64,000 bases of DNA from Natronospirales bacterium (GCA_021792635.1 JAJYUH010000005.1:96887-160886), one strand, 5' to 3'; shown: positions 26,670 to 36,626, numbered from the stretch's first letter. Notes: generated from the sequence alone by a model not told the origin. Translations and numbers: made by a program.

Positions 26670-27733
26670 ATACGGCGAAGGCGAGCGCGGGCCCGCATGA
26701 TCTGCAACTGGGCTTTATCGGCCTCGGCCGCATGGGACTCAACATGGTGCAGCGGCTTGTCGACGCCGGCATTTCCTGCGTAGTGTACGACACCCATGCT
26801 GAAGTACGACAGGAAGCCGCGAAATACGCTGCGCTGGCAGCGGCCTCACTTTCCGATCTGACCGCCAAATTGCCCGCCCCCCGCGCTGTCTGGCTCATGA
26901 TCCCCACGGCGGCGGTGGATGCGGTACTCAAGGAACTTGTGCCGCATCTTTCCCCGGGCGACGTGGTGATAGATGGCGGCAACTCCCATTACCACGCGGA
27001 CCTGCGCCGTGCCGCCGAATTGGGCAAGCGCGGAGTGCAGTATCTCGATGTGGGCGTCAGCGGGGGTGTCTGGGGGCGTGAACGCGGCTATTGTCAGATG
27101 ATCGGCGGCCCGCAGGCGGCCTACCGGCGTCTGGAGCCCGTGTTCGCAGCACTCGCCCCGGGGCATGCGGCCGCGCAGCGCACACCGGGAAAATCCGGCG
27201 ACCCGACACCTGCCGAGCAGGGCTACCTGTATTGCGGAGCGAACGGTGCAGGGCATTTCGTCAAGATGGTCCACAACGGCATCGAATATGGCGTGATGGA
27301 AGCCTACGCCGAGGGGTTCAATGTGCTGCAGCACGCCGATGTCGGCAGCCGGGAGCAGCAGCGTACCGATGCGGAAACGACTCCGCTGGAACATCCTGAG
27401 CGCTACCAGTATACGTTTGCACTTGCCGATATTGCCGAGGTCTGGCGCCGGGGCAGTGTGATTGGTTCCTGGCTGCTCGATCTCACGGCCGCTGAATTTG
27501 CACGGGATGCCCGACTGGATGCCTTCGAGGGGCGGGTGTCGGACTCCGGTGAGGGCCGCTGGACCGCGCTGGCGGCCATCGAGGAAGGTGTCCCCGTTCC
27601 GGTATTGAGCACGGCACTCTATGCGCGCTTTGACTCGCGCGGCCACGGACTGTTCGCCGACAAGCTGCTCTCGGCCATGCGTAACGCATTTGGCGGGCAC
27701 GATGAGATCAAGCCCGACAGCGCGAAGGATTGA
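26666..27733 (+). CDS. gnd: 6-phosphogluconate dehydrogenase, decarboxylating (short YqeC-type)
   Basis: The product is 355 residues. The Rossmann motif [20 protein letters not shown] is at residues 12-31, [10 protein letters not shown] near 107, [10 protein letters not shown] near 129, and the catalytic [16 protein letters not shown] near 193-208. It lacks the long C-terminal domain of the 470-residue enzymes, as in the short bacterial class. It makes ribulose 5-phosphate, CO2 and NAD(P)H. The start overlaps the pgi-glucokinase stop (ATGA), implying coupling. Confidence 0.95.
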   Translation: MNTAKASAGPHDLQLGFIGLGRMGLNMVQRLVDAGISCVVYDTHAEVRQEAAKYAALAAASLSDLTAKLPAPRAVWLMIPTAAVDAVLKELVPHLSPGDVVIDGGNSHYHADLRRAAELGKRGVQYLDVGVSGGVWGRERGYCQMIGGPQAAYRRLEPVFAALAPGHAAAQRTPGKSGDPTPAEQGYLYCGANGAGHFVKMVHNGIEYGVMEAYAEGFNVLQHADVGSREQQRTDAETTPLEHPERYQYTFALADIAEVWRRGSVIGSWLLDLTAAEFARDARLDAFEGRVSDSGEGRWTALAAIEEGVPVPVLSTALYARFDSRGHGLFADKLLSAMRNAFGGHDEIKPDSAKD

Positions 27734-27737
27734 TACC

Positions 27738-29180
27738 ATGGCAGCGACAACACTGGTTATTCTCGGGGCTACCGGCGACCTTACCCAGCGCCTGCTCATG
27801 CCGGCGCTCTACCGGTTGCACCGTCTCGATCTCATTCCCGGGCTGCAAATTTTGGGCTATGCCAAGGAAAGCTGGGATCGGGAACGTTTCGAACGGCATA
27901 TCCAGAAAGGCCTGCGGGCCTTTGCACCGGATTTCAAGCCGGCGGAGTGGCGGCGCTTCAGCCGTTGTCTGGATTACGTGGCCGGTGATCTCAGCGCCGG
28001 CCAGCTCGCTGCCCTCAAGGGCCGGTTGACCCCAGCCGCACTCTTTTATCTTGCACTGCCGCCGCCGTTGTTCGGTACCGCCGCACTGGCGCTGGGCGAG
28101 GCGGGATTCGCGCACAGTGCCCGGGGCTGGAGGCGTCTGGTAGTGGAGAAACCCTTTGGCACGGACTTGGCATCAGCCGAGACGCTGCGCACCCAGATTC
28201 ACCGCTGCTGGGATGAGAAACAGGTGCTGCGCATCGATCATTTCCTGGGTAAGGAAACCACTCAGAATCTGATGGTCTTCCGCTTTGCCAACCGCTTTCT
28301 GGAACCGGTGTGGAACACCAAACATGTCGCGCAGGTGCAAATCAGTTTCGCTGAAACCCTGGGGGTTGAGCATCGCGCCGCCTACTACGAACACGCCGGG
28401 GCGTTGCGCGACATGCTGCAGAATCACCTGATGCAGCTCTTCAGTCTGACGGCCATGGAACCCCTCTCTACCTGGGATGCCGACCTGTTGCGCGATCACA
28501 AGGTGGAGGTGCTGCGCGCGGTCACACCGCTCGATGCCGGGACGGTCAAAGCGTGTGCCGTGCGCGGGCAATACCGGCAGGGGCGCATCGGCCGGAGCCC
28601 GGTTCCCGGCTATCGCCGGGAACCGGGCGTGGCGCGTGACTCGCGAACCGAGACCTTCGCCGCCTTGCGGCTGGAGATCAATAACTGGCGCTGGCAGGGG
28701 GTACCGTTCTATCTGCGCAGCGGCAAGCGTCTTGCAAGCGACTGTTCCGAAATCGCGGTGCAGTTCCGTAAGGTGCCCGGCCCGTTGCCGGGGGCGGTCG
28801 CCGCCGGCAACAACTGGATGATTTTCCGCATCCGTCCGCGTGAGTGTCTGGATCTGATTGCCACCGCCAAGCGGCCCGGTCTGAAACTCGCCGGGCATTC
28901 GGTTGTGTTGAGTGCCCCCTATGCCCGTGATGGTGAGGCGGAGTTCTCCGCCTACGAACAGTTGCTGATGGATGCACTCAGCGGTGAACGTGCGCATTTC
29001 CTCCGTTTTGACGAGGTGGAATGGGCCTGGCGGGTGATTGATCCCGTGCTGCATGCGTGGCAGCAGGGTGACCCGGCTTTTTATGCAGCCGGTAGCGAAG
29101 GCCCGATCGAGCAGCAGCGGTTGCTGGCCCCGGGGCATCACTGGCGGTCCATCCGCCTGCCGGCAGGAGCACCGCGATGA
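27738..29180 (+). CDS. zwf: glucose-6-phosphate 1-dehydrogenase
   Basis: The product is 480 residues from the ATG at 27738, four bases after the gnd stop. The frame is open upstream only inside gnd. The coenzyme motif GATGDLTQRLLMPAL is at residues 9-23, the substrate/catalytic motif RIDHFLGKE near residue 165, and the region VPFYLRSGKRL near residue 320. It oxidises glucose 6-phosphate to 6-phosphogluconolactone. Position between gnd and the glucoamylase gene with pgl nearby gives the complete oxidative branch. Confidence 0.96.
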   Translation: MAATTLVILGATGDLTQRLLMPALYRLHRLDLIPGLQILGYAKESWDRERFERHIQKGLRAFAPDFKPAEWRRFSRCLDYVAGDLSAGQLAALKGRLTPAALFYLALPPPLFGTAALALGEAGFAHSARGWRRLVVEKPFGTDLASAETLRTQIHRCWDEKQVLRIDHFLGKETTQNLMVFRFANRFLEPVWNTKHVAQVQISFAETLGVEHRAAYYEHAGALRDMLQNHLMQLFSLTAMEPLSTWDADLLRDHKVEVLRAVTPLDAGTVKACAVRGQYRQGRIGRSPVPGYRREPGVARDSRTETFAALRLEINNWRWQGVPFYLRSGKRLASDCSEIAVQFRKVPGPLPGAVAAGNNWMIFRIRPRECLDLIATAKRPGLKLAGHSVVLSAPYARDGEAEFSAYEQLLMDALSGERAHFLRFDEVEWAWRVIDPVLHAWQQGDPAFYAAGSEGPIEQQRLLAPGHHWRSIRLPAGAPR

Positions 29181-31498
29181 ATGCCCCCGGCCGGCCCGGG
29201 GTTGCCCCCACCTGGGCGAGCAGCGCCAAGGATCTGGTGAGCACGGCACTGGATGCCAGTCGGGTCTGGTTCACTCTGGGTTACGGCATCCTGAACGAGG
29301 TGTTTTGGCCTTCCTGCAGCGAGCCACAGATTCGTGATCTCGGGTTCATCGTCGCCGGCGAGGGGTTCTGGGCCGAGGTCAAGCGCGAACACCGCTACCG
29401 GCTCACCACGCCCGCCGCCGATATTCCGCTGGCGAGTGTGGTGCATGAGCATGACCGCTATCGCCTGCATCTGGAGTTCATCGCTGATCCGCTGCGCGAC
29501 GTGGTACTGATCCGTTATCGTCTGGAGGGCGAGGGGTTGAAGTTGTACGCCCTGCTTGCGCCTCACCTCGGCGGCTCCGGCCACGGCAACTCCGCCCGGG
29601 TGGAGCCGCACGAACTGATCGCATTTAAAGATGCTTCCGCGCTGGCGCTGGCGGCGCAGGGAGGATTTGCGCGCGGCAGCGCCGGCTATGTGGGGACATC
29701 CGACGGCTGGCAGGATTTCCATCAGCACAATGCCATGACCCGGGAATACACCGAAGCCGCGGACGGCAATGTGGCACTGCTCGGTGAACTTGCGCAAACC
29801 GAAGGCACCCTGGCGTTGGCGTTCGCCGCCACGGTGGAGGGTGCCCGGACGCTCGCGCATTCCTCGCTCGCGAAAGGATTTGATTCCGCCCGAGATCGCT
29901 TTGCCGCCAACTGGCGGCGCTGGGCGCGCGAGCTGAAGTGCAAAGCACCCACACCTGCGCTCACGCGTGCGGCACGTCGCTCGGCGATGGTGCTCAAGGT
30001 GCATGATGACCGGACGTACCCCGGTGCGATTGTCGCGAGTCTCAGCGTGCCATGGGGCGCCACGCGCGATGATCCGGGCGGCTACCATCTGGTGTGGCCG
30101 CGGGATGCGGTGGAGGCGGGGCTCGCGTTCCTCGCCTGCGGCCACCATCACGAGGCGCGCGCCATGCTCGCCTATCTGATCGCCACACAACAGCCGGACG
30201 GTCACTGGCCGCAGAACTTCTTTTGTGACGGCCGTCCGTTCTGGAGCGGTATCCAGTTGGACGAAGCCGCGTTGCCGGTGTTGCTGGCCGCCAAACTCGA
30301 TGAGATCGGCGCTCTGGGCGATCTGCGGCGCGACGCCACCCGCATGGTGCGCGCGGCGCTGGCGTTTGTGGCGCGTACCGGTCCCTTCAGCCCCCAGGAC
30401 CGCTGGGAGGAAAATGCCGGCGCCAATCCCTTCACGCTGGCGGTGATCATCGCTGCTCTGGCGGCAGGCGCCGGGCACGGGTTTTTGGAGGATGCAGACC
30501 GGGATTACGCACTCTCTCTGGCCGATGACTGGAATGCACGCATTGAGTCCTGGGTGTATGCACGCGACACCGAACTCGACCGCGAGCACGGCACCCGCGG
30601 CCACTACGTGCGTGTTTCCCCACCCGGGCAGAGCGCGCAACGCGGCCGCGTGGTGCTCAGCAACCGTGCCGGCGAAACACTGCCGGCGCGCAACCTGCTG
30701 GGGCTTGAATTTCTCTATCTGGCGCGTCTCGGGTTGCGTACTGCGGATGACCCGCGTATTCGTGACACGGTCAAGCTGGTGGACGCTCTGCTGCGGGTGG
30801 AAACTCCCAGCGGCCCGTTCTATCACCGCTACAATGAAGACGGCTACGGTGAGCATGCCGACGGCCGCGCATTTGACGGCAACGGTGTCGGCCGTGCCTG
30901 GCCGCTGCTCACGGGGGAACGCGGGCATTACGCTCTCGCTGCCGGTGAAGATCCCCTGCCTTATCTCCGGGCCATGCATGCCGCCGCCAGTGCGGGGGGC
31001 ATGATCCCCGAGCAAGTCTGGGATACCGAACCCATCCCAGAGCGGTTCCTGTTTCCCGGCCGTCCCACCGGCAGCGCCATGCCGCTGGTGTGGGCCCATG
31101 CGGAATTTCTCAAGCTCGCAGCTGCGGTGCAGGGCGGCAGCCCCATCGAGCGACTGGAAGCCGTAAGCCGGCGCTACCGCCGGCGCCGTGCCCGCACGGC
31201 AGTGCACTGGCGCGCCCTGGCGCCCTGTGCGGAACTGCCGCACGACGCGCACTTGGTGGTGGAGGCCGAGGAGCCGTTTGTGCTGCGCTTCGGCGTGGAC
31301 GGCTGGAAGCGTGTGACCGAACTTGCCAGCAGTCCGCTCGGCTTCCAACTGCACGGTGTGCAACTCGTTGTGGCGGAGCTCGCCGCCCGGCAATCGCTGG
31401 AGTTCACCCGGCGGTTTCTCGGTGCGCAGGGCTGGGAAGGGCGCGACTGGCAGGTGCAATTGGTCACGGCATTGCCGGGGAAGGCGGCGGCGTCATGA
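29177..31498 (+). CDS. GH15 glucoamylase (glucan 1,4-alpha-glucosidase)
   Basis: The product is 773 residues. An N-terminal beta domain (about 1-270) is followed by the (alpha/alpha)6 barrel. YHLVWPRDAVEAGLAFLACG near residue 300 and RWEENAGANPFTLAVIIAAL near residue 410 carry the GH15 substrate and general-acid motifs. TEPIPERFLFPGRPTGSAMP near 615 holds the second Glu region. There is no signal peptide, so it should act in the cytoplasm on glycogen or maltodextrin, releasing glucose. It overlaps both neighbours by 4 nt (ATGA), so the released glucose is encoded in the same message as the kinase and dehydrogenase. Confidence 0.93.
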   Translation: MNAPGRPGVAPTWASSAKDLVSTALDASRVWFTLGYGILNEVFWPSCSEPQIRDLGFIVAGEGFWAEVKREHRYRLTTPAADIPLASVVHEHDRYRLHLEFIADPLRDVVLIRYRLEGEGLKLYALLAPHLGGSGHGNSARVEPHELIAFKDASALALAAQGGFARGSAGYVGTSDGWQDFHQHNAMTREYTEAADGNVALLGELAQTEGTLALAFAATVEGARTLAHSSLAKGFDSARDRFAANWRRWARELKCKAPTPALTRAARRSAMVLKVHDDRTYPGAIVASLSVPWGATRDDPGGYHLVWPRDAVEAGLAFLACGHHHEARAMLAYLIATQQPDGHWPQNFFCDGRPFWSGIQLDEAALPVLLAAKLDEIGALGDLRRDATRMVRAALAFVARTGPFSPQDRWEENAGANPFTLAVIIAALAAGAGHGFLEDADRDYALSLADDWNARIESWVYARDTELDREHGTRGHYVRVSPPGQSAQRGRVVLSNRAGETLPARNLLGLEFLYLARLGLRTADDPRIRDTVKLVDALLRVETPSGPFYHRYNEDGYGEHADGRAFDGNGVGRAWPLLTGERGHYALAAGEDPLPYLRAMHAAASAGGMIPEQVWDTEPIPERFLFPGRPTGSAMPLVWAHAEFLKLAAAVQGGSPIERLEAVSRRYRRRRARTAVHWRALAPCAELPHDAHLVVEAEEPFVLRFGVDGWKRVTELASSPLGFQLHGVQLVVAELAARQSLEFTRRFLGAQGWEGRDWQVQLVTALPGKAAAS

Positions 31499-32250
31499 CC
31501 GCGGCATGCGGCGGCGAATTACGGATCTTTCCCGATGCGCATGGCCTGTATCGGGCCGTCGCCGCGGAACTCGTTGCCTGCGCGACGCAGGCCATGAATG
31601 CACGCGACCGGTTCACCGTGGCGCTCGCGGGGGGCAGTACACCGCGTCCGCTCTATGAACTGCTGGCGTCCCCGGAGTTCTCTGAGCAATTGGACTGGAT
31701 ACGTACCGAAGTATTCTTCGGTGACGAACGCTGTGTTCCGCCCGACGATGTACGCAGCAATTTCCGCATGGCGGCCGACGCGCTGCTCGCACACGTGCCG
31801 CTGCCGGCGGATCGTATCCACCGTATCCGCGGGGAAGAGAATCCTGCGTTTGCGGCACTGCACTATGTGCAGGAGTTGCAGGCAGCTTTCCGCTGCGTGG
31901 ATGCGCCGCGTTTCGATCTCATTCTGCTGGGAATGGGTGAAAACGGACACACCGCTTCGCTGTTTCCAGGCGGCGCGGCGCTGCGCGAGAACGTACGCCT
32001 GGTTGTTCCCCAGTATGTGGAATCCCAGCAGGAATGGCGCATCACCCTCACATTGCCGCTGCTGAATGCGGCCGCGGCCGTCTGGGTACTGATCCAGGGT
32101 GCGGCCAAGACAGGCGTGCTGCAGCGCGTCCTGGAAGGACCGTTCCTGCCGGAGGTATTGCCAGTACAGGGTCTCGCGCCGGCCCATGGCCAACTGGTCT
32201 GGTGGCTGGATCGCGCGGCCGCTGCCGCTCTGAAACACACTCCCGGCTGA
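31495..32250 (+). CDS. pgl: 6-phosphogluconolactonase (DevB/SOL family)
   Basis: The product is 251 residues from the ATG at 31495, which overlaps the glucoamylase stop as ATGA. Family motifs are FTVALAGGSTPRPLYELLAS near residue 40, EVFFGDERCVPPDDVRSN near residue 75, and LILLGMGENGHTASLFPG near residue 140. It hydrolyses 6-phosphogluconolactone and completes the step between Zwf and Gnd. The next gene starts 120 nt later, so this is the last of the overlapping set. Confidence 0.95.
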   Translation: MTAACGGELRIFPDAHGLYRAVAAELVACATQAMNARDRFTVALAGGSTPRPLYELLASPEFSEQLDWIRTEVFFGDERCVPPDDVRSNFRMAADALLAHVPLPADRIHRIRGEENPAFAALHYVQELQAAFRCVDAPRFDLILLGMGENGHTASLFPGGAALRENVRLVVPQYVESQQEWRITLTLPLLNAAAAVWVLIQGAAKTGVLQRVLEGPFLPEVLPVQGLAPAHGQLVWWLDRAAAAALKHTPG

Positions 32251-32370
32251 TCAGCGCGTTTCCCGTTGCGGGTTGATCGCCGGAATCGGCAATCCCTTGG
32301 TATTTGTGCAAGGCAATGCATGACGACCGCCGGATTACGGGTGGCGAACCGGCGGGTTTGTCAGGAATGA

Positions 32371-33708
32371 ATGGGAGAAAATGTGAATCGCCACGGACCC
32401 TTGAGGGTTTTGATGCTCGGCTGGGAATATCCGCCGCGTTTCGCGGGTGGACTCGGCAAGGCGAGCCAGGGAATCGCCCGTGGGCTTGCCGCACTGGGTA
32501 CCGAAGTGCTGTTCGTACTTCCAAGCTTCAGGCCACGCCGCGCAGCACCGCGTCTGCGGGTGACCGGGGCACGGGAGTGGTTGTTGCAGGGCCGCAATCC
32601 AATCAGCTCGCGCCAGCCATCAGGCGCCGGCCGTCTGGGATTATTGAGCGTACCGGCGCGGTTACGCCCTTACCAGGCGCCCGCGCGGGGCGCCGGGCCG
32701 GGCGCTTCCCGTGCCACGGTTGCGGGAGCCGGCGCGGGGGATACTGCCACCGGACTGTACGGGAGCGGTCTCGGACGCGAGGTGACGCGATTTGCATTAC
32801 ACGTCGGCCGCTTGGCGGCCCGTACCCGCGCCGACCTGATCCATGCCCATGACTGGATGAGCTTTCCCGCGGCGCTGGCTGCGGCAGCGCCGCGGTCGCT
32901 GCCGGTATTCCTGCATGTGCATTCCACCGAGTACGATCGCAGCGGCGAAGCAGTCAATCCCGCCATCGCCGAAATCGAGCGGGTCGCGCTTGAGCGCGCC
33001 GCCCACATCTTCGCGGTGAGCCACTACACCGCCAACGTGCTCATCTCCCGCTACGGAATTCCCGGTGAGAAAATCACGGTGGTGTACAACGCTCCCGATG
33101 ATGAAATCTTCTCGCTCGACGCAGCCTTGGGGGTACAGGGTTCGACGCGCCCGCATTGGATAGTGTTCCTCGGCCGCCTGACCTTTCAGAAAGGGCCGGA
33201 TCATTTTCTCCACGCAGCGAGTCGGGTGGCGCAGATGAATCACGAGGCACGCTTCTTGGTGTGCGGCAGCGGCGACATGCTGCCTGCGCTGCGCGCGCTG
33301 GCCGGCAGCCTGGGGATCGCCGAGCGGGTCGAGTTTCGCGGTTTCCTGCAACCGGCCGCAGTGGATCGCCTGCTGTCGCGCGCCCGATTACTGGTCATGC
33401 CGAGCGTGTCAGAACCGTTCGGCCTGGTGGCGCTGGAAGCATTGCGCTGCGGTACTCCGGTCATCCTGTCGAAACAGTCCGGGGTCCGCGAGGTGCTGGG
33501 CCATAGTCTGCAGGTGGATTTCTGGGATCACGAAAAACTTGCGGAGCAGATGCTTGCGGTGCTGCGTCTGCCGGTGCTGGCGACCCAGCTGGTGGAAGAA
33601 GGGCGCGAGCAACTGGTCCGGCTGTCCTGGGAGGAATCCGCACAACGGGTGCTCACCGCCTACGCGCAGGTTACCGGCATCCCGACAGCCGGTATTACTG
33701 CAAGGTAA
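32371..33708 (+). CDS. GT4-family glycosyltransferase (glycogen-synthase-like)
   Basis: The product is 445 residues. The N-terminal LMLGWEYPPRFAGGLGKASQ near residue 15 is the donor/acceptor loop of glycogen-synthase-like enzymes. DLIHAHDWMSFPAAL is near residue 155, IVFLGRLTFQKGPDHFLHA near residue 265, and SVSEPFGLVALEALRCGTPV near residue 350 carries the E...E nucleotide-sugar motif. A GTG at 32383 behind GGGAGA is a plausible alternative start. Residues about 60-130 are low in order and Gly/Ala/Arg-rich. Pairing with a GH57 gene recurs in bacteria and suggests alpha-glucan (glycogen or maltodextrin) synthesis or remodelling. Confidence 0.88.
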   Translation: MGENVNRHGPLRVLMLGWEYPPRFAGGLGKASQGIARGLAALGTEVLFVLPSFRPRRAAPRLRVTGAREWLLQGRNPISSRQPSGAGRLGLLSVPARLRPYQAPARGAGPGASRATVAGAGAGDTATGLYGSGLGREVTRFALHVGRLAARTRADLIHAHDWMSFPAALAAAAPRSLPVFLHVHSTEYDRSGEAVNPAIAEIERVALERAAHIFAVSHYTANVLISRYGIPGEKITVVYNAPDDEIFSLDAALGVQGSTRPHWIVFLGRLTFQKGPDHFLHAASRVAQMNHEARFLVCGSGDMLPALRALAGSLGIAERVEFRGFLQPAAVDRLLSRARLLVMPSVSEPFGLVALEALRCGTPVILSKQSGVREVLGHSLQVDFWDHEKLAEQMLAVLRLPVLATQLVEEGREQLVRLSWEESAQRVLTAYAQVTGIPTAGITAR

Positions 33709-33721
33709 CCCCGGAGACCAC

Positions 33722-34984
33722 ATGGAACTCGATGTGTGCTTTTACTTCCAGGTGCATCAACCGTGGAGGTTGCGTGCTTACCGCTACGCGGAAGTCGGTT
33801 CCCGCCATGACTATTTCGATGAGGAGGTCAACGCCAGGATTCTGCGCAGGGTGACCGAGAAATGCTATTTGCCCATGAATGAGCTGCTGGCAGAGCGGAT
33901 CCGGACACTTGGCCCGGCATTCCGCGTGAGCTTCTCCATCACCGTGACCGCACTGGAGCAGATGCAGGCCTACGCCCCCGAAGCTCTGGCCTCTTTTCGC
34001 AGGCTGGTTGCCGGCGGCGGCGTGGAACTGCTGACGGAAACCTCCCATCACAGTCTGGCTGCCCTGTATAGCGCGCCGGAGTTCGCGGCGCAAGTGCAAC
34101 TCCATCGTGCCGTGTGCGCACGCCTGCTCGGCGTCCCGGGAAACGTGTTTCGCAATACCGAACTCATCACAAGCGACGCGATCGCATCCAGGGTTGCCGC
34201 CCTGGATTTTCGCGGCATCTGCATTGAGGGTGCTGATCGCCTGTTGCGGGGCCGCAGCGCGCTGCGGCCTTACCGTTTTGCCGCCGCTCCCGGACTGGCG
34301 GCGCTGCCGCGGTATTACCGGCTGAGTGACGATATCGCCTTCCGGTTTTCGGACCGTGACTGGCAAGAGTGGCCACTCACCGCAGACCGCTTCGTGCAAT
34401 GGTTGGACGCGCTGGCGCAGACCGAAGCAGAGCATTCACCGGACAATGGATTCCTTGGCCTGTTCATGGATTATGAGACATTCGGTGAGCACCAGTGGGC
34501 CGGCACCGGCATCTTTGAATTCATGCGCGCACTGCCCGCGGCGGTTCTCGCGCGGCCGGGATTTCGCTTCGTGACTCCCTCCGAGGCCGTGGCTCGCACC
34601 CCCGCACAGACTGACGTGCTCGAGTTGGCGACGCCGGTATCCTGGGCTGATCTGGAACGGGATACAACGGCCTGGAATGGTAACCGCATCCAGCAGTCCG
34701 CACTGCAGGCGGCGTTTGCACTCGAACCCATGCTGCTGCGCCACCAGGCCGCCGATCCCGAAGAGGGCGCAAAGCTGATCGAGGAATGGCGGCGCCTGCT
34801 GAGCAGCGACCATGTGTATTACATGTCCACCAAACATTGGGCGGACGGCGACGTGCACAAATATTTCAGCCCCTACGAATCGCCCTATGACGCTTACATC
34901 ACGTATATGAATGTACTCGCCGACCTCACTGATCGTTGCGGGGGGAACAGCCGCCGGAATCCGGCAAAGCCTGAAGGCGCATAG
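33722..34984 (+). CDS. GH57-family alpha-amylase / glucanotransferase-like enzyme
   Basis: The product is 420 residues starting 13 nt after the GT4 stop. It opens with LDVCFYFQVHQPWRLRAYRY, typical of GH57 (the HQP motif). ELLTETSHHSLAAL is near residue 105, FRNTELITSDAIA near residue 142, where the Glu matches the family nucleophile region, and GLFMDYETFGEHQW near residue 250 contains the acid/base Asp. The C-terminal part ends around HVYYMSTKHWADGDVHKYFS. Family activities include alpha-amylase, 4-alpha-glucanotransferase and branching. The exact one is undetermined. Confidence 0.9.
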   Translation: MELDVCFYFQVHQPWRLRAYRYAEVGSRHDYFDEEVNARILRRVTEKCYLPMNELLAERIRTLGPAFRVSFSITVTALEQMQAYAPEALASFRRLVAGGGVELLTETSHHSLAALYSAPEFAAQVQLHRAVCARLLGVPGNVFRNTELITSDAIASRVAALDFRGICIEGADRLLRGRSALRPYRFAAAPGLAALPRYYRLSDDIAFRFSDRDWQEWPLTADRFVQWLDALAQTEAEHSPDNGFLGLFMDYETFGEHQWAGTGIFEFMRALPAAVLARPGFRFVTPSEAVARTPAQTDVLELATPVSWADLERDTTAWNGNRIQQSALQAAFALEPMLLRHQAADPEEGAKLIEEWRRLLSSDHVYYMSTKHWADGDVHKYFSPYESPYDAYITYMNVLADLTDRCGGNSRRNPAKPEGA

Positions 34985-35049
34985 GCAACCGCATCGTGCT
35001 CCGGATGGCGGGCCAGCCTGCTGCGCGATGCCGTGATGCCGTCTGAGCG

Positions 35050-36474
35050 TCAGTGTCCCGATCCGGGCGCCGGTGGGTAATTGGAGCGGTAAATCGCCGG
35101 ATTGGCGGGACCGCTCACCTCCAGGTAGCCTACCAATCCGCGTTCCAGACGCGACAGCGCATGATCCACCAGCAGATACTTGCCGGGTACTTCGGGCGTG
35201 AGTTCCACCATCACCGCGCCCCCCGGCGGCACCGATACGGTTTGCACGTCGCGCACCGGCGGCGATACCAGCGAACCCCACGCATAGACCCGGTCCATGA
35301 TTTCGCCGATCACATGGAACGAGGAGGTGAAGTTGGGGCCGCCCACGCCGAAGAAGATGCGCACGCGGTCACCGACCTTGGCATGCAGCGGGTGATATTT
35401 CGTAAGTGCGCCCACTTCACCGTTGAACACGAAGTAGGTGGGCTGCTCGTCCAGCAGTTTGTTGACGTCGAATTCCTGAGCGCCGTGCTGGCCGTAGGCA
35501 CCGGTGGTGTAGAGTTCGCCCTGCATCACGTAGAACTCCTTGTCCGTCTTCGGCAGGCCGCCGGCCGGCTCCACCAGGATCATGCCGTACATGCCGTTGG
35601 AGATGTGCTCCGCCACCATCGGCGTGGCGCAGTGGTACACGTACAGTCCGGGCTTCAGCGCCTTGAAGGTGAAGCTGCGTTCCTGCCCCGGCGGCACCTG
35701 CATCACCGCCGCGCCGCCGCCGGGGCCGGTGACCGCATGCAGATCAATGGAGTGGATCATATGGCTGCCGGCCGCATTTTTCAGCGTGAGGGTCACGCTG
35801 TCGCCGACGCGCACCCGCAGCAGCGGTCCCGGCACCTTGCCATCGAAGGTCCAGTAGGTATAGGTGGTGCCGTCGGCGAGGCGGCCCTTCACTTCCTCGG
35901 TGGTGAGCGTGAAATGCACCTGTCCGGGGCCGCGAGCACCCACGGGCGGTGGCATATCGGCCGGATCGCGGCTGATGTCGCTGGCTTCCACTGCCCGGAC
36001 GGCTGCGGCTTCGCCCACCACGAGCTTGCCTTCCATGCCGGCCTGGCGGTGGCCCGGCAGGGTGCAGAAATAATCGAAGCGACCGGTCTGGTCAGCGCGG
36101 AACACAATCACCGTGCTGGCGTTCATACCCACCACATGATTCGAGAGTGCCTGGAACTCGGGCACGCTGATATCGTGCTCGGCGCCGTCGCCGTCAATGA
36201 GGGTGATCTGCACCACCGCGCCCGGCGGCACCTTGAGAGTGGGATTGTCCACACCGTCAATGCCGTTGCCGACGCCGCGGAAAGTCATGCCCTTGGCACC
36301 GATATGTGTTTTGAGGGTGAAACTCGCATCCGGCCGGTAGCTCGCGGGGGAGTTGGGAAGGTTGGAGTTGAAGGCCCAGGCGGCCGAGTTACCCAGCCAC
36401 CACAACAAAATCCCTACGCCGAGGGTGAATGCGCCCGCTTTGCCGGTCCGCAGATTTCCATAGAAAGCACCCAT
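35050..36474 (-). CDS. nirK: copper-containing nitrite reductase with extra N-terminal cupredoxin domain
   Basis: The product is 474 residues from the ATG at 36474, behind AGGAGG. An N-terminal hydrophobic segment (GAFTLGVGILLWWLG) acts as export signal or anchor. Residues about 40-160 form an extra cupredoxin with type-1 copper residues FDYFCTLPGHRQAGM. The usual two NirK domains follow: HSIDLHA supplies the type-2 His and the active-site Asp, YHCATPMVAEHISNGMYGM near residue 280 supplies Cys, His and Met of type-1 copper, and SFHVIGEIMDRVY the last type-2 His. The fused cupredoxin may be a built-in electron donor. It reduces nitrite to NO in the periplasm. Confidence 0.95.
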   Translation of the reverse strand: MGAFYGNLRTGKAGAFTLGVGILLWWLGNSAAWAFNSNLPNSPASYRPDASFTLKTHIGAKGMTFRGVGNGIDGVDNPTLKVPPGAVVQITLIDGDGAEHDISVPEFQALSNHVVGMNASTVIVFRADQTGRFDYFCTLPGHRQAGMEGKLVVGEAAAVRAVEASDISRDPADMPPPVGARGPGQVHFTLTTEEVKGRLADGTTYTYWTFDGKVPGPLLRVRVGDSVTLTLKNAAGSHMIHSIDLHAVTGPGGGAAVMQVPPGQERSFTFKALKPGLYVYHCATPMVAEHISNGMYGMILVEPAGGLPKTDKEFYVMQGELYTTGAYGQHGAQEFDVNKLLDEQPTYFVFNGEVGALTKYHPLHAKVGDRVRIFFGVGGPNFTSSFHVIGEIMDRVYAWGSLVSPPVRDVQTVSVPPGGAVMVELTPEVPGKYLLVDHALSRLERGLVGYLEVSGPANPAIYRSNYPPAPGSGH

Positions 36475-36544
36475 GGCTGACCTCCTGTATAGCCTGTGAA
36501 GAACGCCGCAAGTGGAAGATAACACCCAGGTGGGTCCGTGGGCT

Positions 36545-36558
36545 TTGACCTGGATCAA
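36545..36558 (-). promoter_or_regulatory. FNR/Dnr-type box upstream of nirK
   Basis: TTGACCTGGATCAA fits the TTGAT-N4-ATCAA consensus of FNR/Dnr/NNR regulators with one mismatch. It lies about 70 nt upstream of the nirK start codon, a spacing that would allow a -41.5 activator position. This suggests induction by low oxygen or NO. Confidence 0.7.
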
Positions 36559-36626
36559 TTCGCAGGCAGATAAACAAACACATCCGGCGCATTTTGCCCC
36601 GGGTCGGACATCCGGTCCGGCCGCAC

